Notes under the pieces: generated by a model
What the model was told of the DNA's origin: nothing
Databases searched by the model: none
The model's input: the letters and a program-made list of their open reading frames with translations, nothing else
Position numbers and translations under genes: made by a program
In this document: piece after piece, positions 55,934 to 64,000 of the stretch
How positions within the stretch are numbered: the stretch's first letter is position 1
Layout of the letters: each line of letters opens with the position of its first letter
From: Paralichthys olivaceus
Taxonomy: Eukaryota; Chordata; Actinopteri; Pleuronectiformes; Paralichthyidae
DNA length: 64,000 nt
Direction of reading: 5' to 3'
Assembly: GCF_024713975.1 (NCBI RefSeq)
Contig: NC_091112.1
Coordinates: 3,165,001-3,229,000 of the forward strand

Positions 55934-57745
55934 CTGTAGGGGGCGACAGACATATTTTAAATACATAGAAATAACAGATATGGAGCCAAACGTACCGAAG
56001 AGCAGAGAATTAAACTTTTTCTAGCATATTCACTTTTAGCTCTTTTACTCCGTGAACATCTTGGGAGGCTCTTTATAATATTTTTTTATTTCATATCTCG
56101 TACACTTTGTCTTGTTCGTCTTTAACGAAGTTCTTACTTCAAGCTCTCGCTCTGTAGCGTCAGTGGTGTCGATCAGCTGTGAGTCAATTTGAAGAAAAGC
56201 ATCTAACACACGAGTAAATGTTAAAATGAATCAGCAACTATTTTGATTATTGATTTTTAAAAACATTTTGCAGGATCTTAAATGTGAATATTTGCTATTT
56301 TCTTCATGATAGAAAACTAAAATATCTTTGGATTTCTCTCGTGTTGGTTGAGAACAATCACTGATTCATCAATTCATTCTTTTGTAATTTGCTGTTTTCT
56401 TTTAAAGACTAAATTTAAGATGCGTATAAACAGAAATTTAAGGACTTCACCATGAGATTTAAACAAGCATTGATCTCAGGATACTCGGTTCGGTTTTGAC
56501 TCTAACAGGCTTATTGTTTCCATTACTGTCTTCAATTCAGTGACTTATATTTAATATATTTAATCTGTGTGTATTAATTCTCACCTCTCTCCCACATTGT
56601 AATTGTTCCGTCATCAGCATGAGTTTAAAGTATTACTGGAAAAAGCCCTTCTGTATGTTTTATGGTTTATATTGATGTACTATTTAGAAGTACAGTTGTA
56701 GAGTACATTTGTAGTATTTGTAATACTTTTGTGTGCGTTATTAAATAATAACAAGCTTATATATTTTATACATTAGAATAAAGTAACAAGAACTACAGGT
56801 GTTAGGCGGGTGTGGGGGGAAAGTTAATGATATCACCCTCTGAAGTGGAGCATCTTATTCCCTTGTTTAGAATAAAACATGTGATTTCCAGACTTTTCTT
56901 TTTGCCTGGTTTGAGAGCAAAGGGCTCTAGATGCCTGAGGGCTCCTCCGGGCTCCTCCGGGCTCCTCTCACCTGTCTGCGGGAGGTGGCGGTGGAGCTGG
57001 AGTGTCTGGAGTTCTTGCAGCTGACGCTCTTGTGGTTGTTGTGTCCGTTCTTCTTCTTTTCTTTGGGGTCTGAGGGCAGCGGGTTGAGGAACAGGATCCG
57101 GGCGATGAGTCCGTACAGAACCGCAGAGAGCAGCAGCGGCAGCACGAAGAAGACGCCGAAGTCGAAGAAGTAAATGGGCAGGTAGAACTTCCTGGGCACC
57201 CTGTAGCCGCAGGTGGTGATGGTGATGTTGTCGTACACCAGCTCCTGGATGTCCGACAGGTAGAACCACATGACGCAGTACAGGGAAGTGAAAGCCCAGA
57301 CGCACAGGATGATCTTTTTGGCTCTGGACAAAGTGCAGAGGAACTGGGCTTTGATGGGGTGGCAGATGGCGATGTACCTCTCGATGGTGAAGGCTGTGAT
57401 GGAGCAGGAGGACGCGTTGATGCCGAGGTACTGGAAGTAGGTGATGCAGAGGCAGCCGTAGTGACCGAACACCCAGGATCCGAACACACTGTCCGTGATG
57501 GTGGGTAAACCGGCCGCTGTGAGCACCATCAGATCCGCCACGGCCAAGCTCACCAGGTAGCAGTTAGTGGGGGTCCTCATGTGTTTGGTGGTGAGCACCA
57601 CCAGGATCACCATCACGTTCCCAACGATTCCAAGAAGACAGATGAGGAGAAGCAACAAACTGCTCGTCACTTTGTACTGGAGGCTGTAGTCCGTCCAAAC
57701 CCCTAAAGTTTGGTTCATCTCCGGAGATGCTGTAAATGTCCCCAT
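55508..57745 (-). CDS. trhr: Thyrotropin-releasing hormone receptor (TRHR1 type)
   Basis: Complete, two coding exons: 56972-57745 and 55508-55933 (stop TGA 55510-55508); 399 aa against 398 in human. It is a class A GPCR that binds the tripeptide TRH at the plasma membrane and signals mainly through Gq. Motifs in order: N-terminal sequon NQT, TM1 [11 protein letters not shown]2 [12 protein letters not shown]3 [16 protein letters not shown] with ERY in place of DRY, ECL2 Cys in ITTCGYR, TM6 [16 protein letters not shown]7 [17 protein letters not shown], then palmitoylation-type cysteines KICRCR. The residues known from mammalian work to bind TRH (Tyr and Asn in TM3, Tyr of WMPY, Arg of LFCRICIY) are all present. 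The intron lies just before TM6, as in mammals. The start has A at -3; the second in-frame Met is nine residues later and also before the sequon. Human orthologue is the neighbour of NUDCD1; teleosts have further TRHR paralogues. Confidence 0.97.
55934..56971. other. trhr intron
   Basis: 1,038 bp; mostly A/T-rich, no exon, RNA gene or clear repeat apart from the 10-bp tandem repeat at its 5' end. Confidence 0.6.
56941..56966. repeat. 10-bp tandem repeat abutting the trhr donor
   Basis: Two perfect copies of GCTCCTCCGG and most of a third, ending four bases before the splice donor, inside the intron on the minus strand. Confidence 0.85.
56972..57745 (-). CDS. trhr: trhr coding exon 1 (N-terminus to third intracellular loop)
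   Basis: 774 bp, 258 codons. Ends in SRRQ directly before the donor (CAG then GTGAGA). The third intracellular loop encoded here is unlike the human one, being rich in Lys, Asn, His and Ser ([20 protein letters not shown]). A Ser/Pro/Thr-rich 173-codon frame on the same strand in this exon is a shadow. Confidence 0.96.
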
Positions 57746-60700
57746 CTTCTTTTTATCCGCTCAAATATCCGAGATGGAAGAAGAAGAAAAAAGTCGTTTC
57801 CCTGCGCGCCAGATTTTGGTTTTACGCGCGGCAGAAGCGAGGGATCATCCTGCTCTGGAGGTCTGGAAACCTGTGAGTCCACCTCGAAGTGAATGAAGAT
57901 GTACGTCACACATCAAACCGTCACACGGTGACAAAGAGCCGCTCGGACTCTGGAGGAGTTTCACGGTGGCGCTGTGCGTAAAAAGGCGATGCGTCGTCGT
58001 GCGCTCGCCAGAACAAACTGTGGCGCGGACAGATGGCGCTTTGGTTTTGAGCCTTTAACGCAAGCTCGCTTCACGCATGCGGGGGGGATTAAACCATTAT
58101 TACATTTTCGGAAGCAGACCTCCCCCAGTCCACAAACCCAGCTGGTCACACATTAGAATGTGGCAGCATGAATGAATCTGTTGTAATTTTATTTCTCAGA
58201 AACAGACTGAAGATGTTCTGCTTGTGAAGACGAGTTAAACATGCAGATGTTTCTTATTCAGTCTTATTGAATTTACTGACTGAAGCAGAATTCAGTTTGT
58301 AAGATTTAAAGAACGTGACACCTGAATAAACTGGTGTTTGTTGGATGGAGTTGACAGTTTTGGCTGAGAGCCATAGAGATATTGTACAATTTCTCATATC
58401 TAATCTAAAATTAGATGTTTTTGAAAACTGGCAGAATGTCCTCCACACACGATGGGTTTGCAAAAACAGGTGAACTTTCAATTGATCTGATGATTTCTTG
58501 GTGGCTGCTGATTGATGTTGTCGTCATTCTAAGATCAATGGGCAAACCTGTCTTGTAACAAATCTCTCCACCATCTGCAAATAAAATCATGGCGATCGCC
58601 CACATTTCAGAAATCCACAGGTTGTGAGTCGAAATTCACAGCAACACTTTTAATATGACACCAAAAATACAAATAAAACACTACTACTACAAACTACGTT
58701 TTGCTGGAGAAATACTGGAGCCTTAATTTACTGGCCAAAACAAAATGATGAAATCAGCTCATGAAATAGTGTCAGGTTGTGATTGGATGAGAAGAGAGAA
58801 CGAGCTGGTGGAGTTCAGAGGTGGCAGGATCTGTGTATGCAGCCTAATACGTGCACTTTCTAAAACCCACTGTGGTCAGACATATTTTAAAAAATGACAT
58901 AAAATGCACATAAAGTATCATCCGGTGCTCGAATGTCATCTCATACTTCACATTTAAAGACGCTCTAATGACATTTCTAGTGAAGTTAAGAACCTCTTCC
59001 ATTCCCTCTGTGCTGCAGTGATTTGTCAGCACCACTGTACATTTCATTTGACGAGAGGCTGATACGGTAGATTTGATTAAATATTGTTCTTAAGATGATA
59101 ACAACCCTGGATTTTTTTTCTCTCTATTGTAAAGCCAACATGAAAAGCACAAAAAGACAGATCTGCAGTGACCTGTATCAGCTGTCTTCTGTCCAACAAC
59201 ATGGGAAATGTGCAGTTGCTTGTTCTCAACACTGTGGAGGTGGGAATCTCTCCTCCACACCAACTGTGCTCGTTCTGCCAGAGCCGAGCCGAGGATGCTG
59301 ACGCCAACACTCCACTTTTAATCATGAGATTATTGTGCAGCGAGCTCTGAAGTCGCCAGCCGTCCATCCCGAGCAACAGGTGGACCAGGACAACGGGGAA
59401 TTACATAACAGCCCGTTCCATTCTTTATTTTTCTCCCCATGATTCCCACGAGAATATGTGAAGACTCAGTTCCAGCTCTGCTTCTTCTCCATAGTTTCAC
59501 AGATCTGCTGTGATTAGAGAACTGGTTTATTCTCTGCAGCAGGTCCACACCATGAGTTTTTATGCCTTTTCTTTCACTCAGTTTGAACATTTACTGCTCT
59601 TACCTCAGTGTGGACGTTAGAATGACTCATATCTGCAACTCTGAGACAAAAGAAATGCTCATTGCTTTCCGTCCAAAAACCATCCTGCCACAGCACTGAC
59701 CTTCATCGGTGGCACAGTTGTGGAAACAAGATTTTTGGGGTATTTTAGCCGAGCAGAGAAGACACGCAGCAAAATGTCAGAACCGAACTTGAACCTGAGA
59801 CTCCCATCTGCACAAAGGCCAATCAGAGGCGGTTAACTTCAACAAGACACTGACTTGAACAACCTCAGCCATGTTTATGAAGTCGAGCCGCTCAGAGGGC
59901 AAAGGTCATTTTGTCATCAAGGACGATGTAGAGATTCATAAGTACAAATCTTCCTCTTGTTTGAATTGAAGGGGACTGTTGTCCACTCTTCTATTTTATT
60001 GCAATGTCAAAGTGATAACTCTCACCGTCCGTCTAAAGTATTTATTATTATTCTATAATGTGATCCTTAGTGTTGAACCCCTGATGTAAATCAAATTGCT
60101 CCTTCCATCCTCAGAAACCTCTAGAATCTGAAATGATCAGAGGTTAGATATTCTTCTGTTTCCTGCTCTCACTCATTTAGAGCAGGAGGCAAAAAAAAAT
60201 CATCTGAAGGAAAATAAGTGACAGAGTTTCACTGCCACCTACAGGACGAACCTGCCCAGCACCAGACACGAGAGCAAACAGACTAAAGAGGTTTCTGTTA
60301 TTTCCACATTTCAGTTTTTCTACTCTCACGACATCATGGAGCTGCTCTACTGACGTTAATGACGTTACACTGGATGTGTAGACGTCAATACACCAGATCA
60401 TGCTCTTTTTAATTCACCAGAAATGAACCTGTTGTCCTCTACAGGCCCAAACCTCCTGAATCAGACTATTCCCCTTTTGAAGGCAGCAGCTGGAACACGT
60501 GTGACTTCACAGCTGGAGCACGAGATGATCTCTGGCTCCGAACACAGTGACCTGTCACAGTGACAGAAAACCTGTGGTGGTGAAACATGAATAGCTAAAA
60601 GAAAGGATTATAATCTCCTCTGTGGAAATGTGGATAGACGGATTCTATCTTCTGCTGCATGTTTCCCTTCATCTGTTCCCAAACACATCTGTAAACCTTA

Positions 60701-61089
60701 GTCAGTGTGTGAAATCTGGTGCAGGCCCCGAATACTGTAAAAATCAGGATGTGGTGGTTTCATGAGGGGACTGTCGAACCTGGAGCTGCTGCACTGAGTG
60801 ACGTTCTAGTTCTGCTGCTGTTACACAATGTGCACAGCAGTTGAACAGATAATCGTGTGCGTATGTCGTTCAGAAAATCAATATTATCAAATATATGTAT
60901 TTGTTGGCAGAAGAAGAAGATTGCATTAGCATTTCTCTCCCACACGTCGAGCATTAGAACTCAACACAGGAGCAACAGTGGTTTAAAATCTTAACACGAC
61001 CTTTGACTGTTGTGATTTACTGAGACGGTGGCAGGTCATTTTACAGGAAATCAGATCGAGTCGACTGGGATCCATGAGGCTGTCGACGT

Positions 61090-61091
<2 letters not shown>

Positions 61092-61132
<41 letters not shown>
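61092..61132. repeat. (CA)n microsatellite with C-rich tail
   Basis: About 20 CA units followed by a CACCCCC/CACCCCCA-type degenerate stretch to about 61162. Confidence 0.95.
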
Positions 61133-61136
<4 letters not shown>

Positions 61137-61997
61137 CCCCACACCCCCACCCCCACACACCCCGGAGGCCCATGACTCAAGGCCGACCATAAACAAGCTG
61201 CCCACTGCTCCACCCTGACCTCCCTCTGTTCATAGTAAGAACACTGTGGGTCCAGTCTATAACCTGCACTGACAGGAGGCATCACTCCTGCACAGAAAAC
61301 GACTGCGTTTTCTTCACCTCCCACAATGCAACACCTCCCAGCCTGCACCGTTAGTATTCCTGTGTACGACACACAGACACAGGCACATGCAGAGTTTATT
61401 CAGGCCACCCTCCAGGTGGAAATGTGAGGCGATGTGTGGGAGTCAAAAATCACATTCATAATTCATAAAACTCAAACTGAGATTTGAAAAGTTGGAAAAG
61501 TTTTCACTGAGAGATTTCAGAAGAGAGAATCTCAAACCGAGGATGTCATGACTTTATTTTTCATGCAACATAATATTTTGAACGGATGTGTATGAAAGAA
61601 AAACATGACCAGTGTCTCGATCCTGGGGGGCAACGTGTCCGTTGTCCTCAGACAGATTTTGAGAGAATAACCACATAAGAAACTCAAGCGACTGATGGGT
61701 GAACTCGTGTGTGTTTTGCCCGTGGACGGACATGTTTGTCCTAAACGGATTAAGTGATGTGGGGGACGAGAGGAAGTGAAGTCGGCCCTCCGGCTCCATC
61801 TTGTGCCTGGAATTTCGGTTCAGCAGCTCAACAGTGTGTTTGATGTCTGTGGTTTTTTTTCGTGATTTACCTGCTTGAACTTCGTCCAAAATATCGTCTG
61901 AGTTGTGCTGAGTGAGAGCGGAGAGAGAAACCAGACGACTCAGCTGGGTTTTAAATCGCAGCTTGACTCAGCTCTTATGCCACAGGACACGAGGCAG

Positions 61998-61999
<2 letters not shown>

Positions 62000-62029
<30 letters not shown>
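62000..62029. repeat. (TG)n microsatellite
   Basis: Fifteen uninterrupted TG units. Confidence 0.95.
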
Positions 62030-62031
<2 letters not shown>

Positions 62032-63552
62032 AGTCGAAGACATCCTCCCCACCCTGAGGCTCAGTTGTGTCTTCCTGTCCTGGTCTAACCTTGGACCGGC
62101 GTCTTCTTCGCCTCTGCTGCTGCTCCTGGCTTCCCATCAGCTATTCATAGCTTCACTTGTACTCTGGCTTCACTGCAGATCCGTCAGAGTAAAATGCCAC
62201 ACTTGGCCGGATGGCGTAAATAAAACAGGCCTGCTGGTCGAGAGCATCTCTGGAGGAAATGACAAATCACTTTAGATCATAAACAACGGAGCGGTGGCAT
62301 TACTAGAACAGTGTGCTGGTTTTCTCAGGGACCGGCCCTCGTCTCAATACGTCTCCGTGGTTAGTTTTAATGTCACTGCAGCGCTGCACTTAAAGTCCTA
62401 GTTAGACAGATGAATCATTCCCTTTCTTTCTATTTACTATCTGGTGGCTGGAGGCTGCAGGTACTCACATCCCAGGAGACACGTCACTGACTCCACACGA
62501 TGCTGTCACACTCTGAGAGGCTCCAGCTGCTGGCTGACGAGCTCGTGGGCACTGGTGGCACTTTGTGCGGTTGTCGTGACTGCAGCGACAGTTTGTCTCC
62601 TTTTTAATTTGATTAGTGCAATTAATTAATAAATATGTTTGATGTCCCTCAAGCACAAAATACATGTGCATGAAAACTAGTTGGTATTTAATATGGACCT
62701 TTATATATACAGGACCTGTGTTACACTCCACAAATATTCAACAGGAACTGATCACTGATTTATTCTGATATTCACATACTTGTTTTTTAATTAATCACTT
62801 TACACGATGAATGAATGAAATGATTACTCGTATTATTTGAGAGTGTGGATCACCTCTCAACACAAAATAGGAAATTAAATATTAGAAAATTAATTGTTAA
62901 ATCTCAATTTAGATGTTTTTGCAGCAGATTTTCACAGACATGAACCATGTGATTATCTTTATGGTCAGAATGTTTATAAAAACACAAACTCTTTATTTTC
63001 CTGTCTTTCGAAGAGCTGCAGGACGATGATGGGTAAACAATGAGCAGACTGTGGGCTGCGTGCGCTGCTCAGCAAATGAAGAGAGAAACTTTGACTGCAT
63101 CAGTCAGGAATGGCCCAGAGTGGTGCATCCAACCTTGGTTTATCGCCCACATCGGTGTGACCATGTCGACTTAATTGAGTGAGGAGAAGGCGTGTGTGCA
63201 CGGAGCTGATGTCAGACACCCTCCGTCTCCAGGCTGAAACTAACTGTTGTGAAGAGGTGGAGCGTGTGGAGGGAGATAAAGAAAGGAGATGAGAGGAGAC
63301 AAAGAAACTCTGGGATCCACCGAATCAAACGCACCTTTAGTCTTCAAACTAAAAGATTACGAGCCCTGCTCATTGGCTTTAGGATTGTTGTTGCTGTGGA
63401 CTAACATATTTCTCGGGGGGCCCTCGGCAACTGCCTGCTTTGCCTGCCCTGTAGAAAAGGCCCCCCCTGACAGGAGCACACGCATGCATCATCTGCACTG
63501 CTCATCCTCTGAGGGAGGCAGGAGGTCTAATCCCGGCTGACTCTCGGTGAGA

Positions 63553-63765
63553 GGCGGACGTTCAGAGACAAACAACCAGTCACACTCAGAGTCCCACCCA
63601 CAGGGAATTAAGAGTCTCTGATCAACCTGCATGTGTTTGGACTGTGGGAGGACGCTGGACCAAGAGAAAACCCACAGAGACATGAGCAGATCATGATAAC
63701 TCCACACACGAGGACCATGGTCAGCCGCCTGGTTCCAACCCAGTTGTTGGAAATTTTCATTACAA
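63553..63765. repeat. Dispersed teleost repeat (GGACTGTGGGAGGA family)
   Basis: CAGTCACACTCAGAGTCCCA, GGGAATTAAGAGTCTCTGAT, CTGCATGTGTTTGGACTGTG and GGAGGACGCTGGACCAAGAG, AAAACCCACAGAGACATGAG, AACTCCACACACGAGGACC. This is the order of a very common repeat of fish genomes whose core is CATGTCTTTGGACTGTGGGAGG...GAGAAAACCCACGC. Moderately diverged. Confidence 0.75.
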
Positions 63766-64000
63766 CTTAAAAGAGACAAACGCTGTCTCCCAGATGGAGG
63801 TACTCTAAATATTTACTTAAAAAATAAAGTCATATGTGCGATAAGGAATCATCAGCGAACAGCAGGGTTCCACATGAAGTTTGAAAGTGTCACTAATTCA
63901 AATCTGCTGCTGCTGGACCTTCTGCAGAAACATGCTGTGAAATCTGTCTCTTTAAACATGTCTCTCTTCCGCATCCCTGGTCAGAAATGCTAAAACCCCC

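Larger units (their letters stand above)
57746..63552. other. Upstream flank of trhr, no gene seen
   Basis: Contains the trhr 5' UTR and promoter at its left end, where CpG content is locally higher (57.75-58.1 kb). A noncoding 5' exon, as in mammals, cannot be located. CA and TG repeats are listed separately. Open frames up to 111 codons (for example 61554-61889 minus) have no similarity that I know and lack flanking splice signals. Confidence 0.5.

Noticed and set aside
56968..57489. 173-codon Ser/Pro/Thr-rich frame, minus strand
   Set aside because: Overlaps the trhr exon in another frame; composition is that of a frame-shifted GC-rich coding exon.
61091..61372. 93-codon frame with Val-Cys repeat end
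   Set aside because: Partly translation of the CA repeat; the rest has no similarity or splice context.
57746..64000. Search for a further gene (for example tmem74, which is near TRHR in mammals)
   Set aside because: No frame with matching features was seen; any such gene would lie beyond the right edge.

Overview
The window is vertebrate nuclear DNA, almost certainly from a teleost fish and probably a percomorph. Genes are split into many exons by short GT-AG introns. The decoded proteins are vertebrate ones: fibrocystin-L, ENY2, NUDCD1 and the thyrotropin-releasing hormone receptor. Introns and spacers carry microsatellites and remnants of dispersed repeats I recognise from teleost introns. 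The species cannot be fixed from the sequence. There is no bacterial-type operon, CRISPR array or intact autonomous mobile element.

Layout. (1) 1-23.2 kb, minus strand: the 5' three quarters of pkhd1l1, with 54 coding exons and about 3,130 codons. It runs from the start codon at 22870 and leaves the window inside the second G8 domain. Domain order is signal peptide, TIG 1-3, PA14, a long unassigned region, TIG 4-7, a cupredoxin-like domain, TIG 8-14, G8, parallel beta-helix region, G8. (2) 23.2-26.0 kb: spacer. (3) 26.0-27.65 kb, minus strand: eny2, four coding exons, 96 aa, complete. (4) 27.63-28.11 kb: a CpG-containing gap with eny2 and nudcd1 leaving in opposite directions, so probably a shared promoter. 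(5) 28.1-47.9 kb, plus strand: nudcd1, ten coding exons, 585 aa, complete. Its large introns hold a terminal-inverted-repeat element, several repeat remnants and stretches that look like conserved noncoding DNA. (6) 47.9-55.5 kb: spacer, including the probable trhr 3' UTR. (7) 55.5-57.75 kb, minus strand: trhr, two coding exons, 399 aa, complete. (8) 57.75-64 kb: spacer with CA/TG repeats and a dispersed teleost repeat near the right edge; no gene seen.

The order trhr - nudcd1 - eny2 - pkhd1l1 is the one I know from human chromosome 8q23, so this is an old conserved neighbourhood, not a functional operon. The proteins work in different places. Fibrocystin-L is a giant cell-surface protein, ENY2 is nuclear (SAGA and TREX-2), NUDCD1 is a CS-domain chaperone-like protein, and TRHR is a Gq-coupled peptide hormone receptor.

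Exon boundaries were read by eye. Each was set by GT/AG signals together with unbroken reading frame into the next exon. One junction (pkhd1l1 exons 41/42) remains ambiguous. I found no convincing undescribed system. The most interesting items are a 310-bp UG/AG repeat starting 5 nt inside an eny2 intron, a basic RRRR site in fibrocystin-L, repeat insertions beside nudcd1 exons, and candidate regulatory islands around trhr and in nudcd1.
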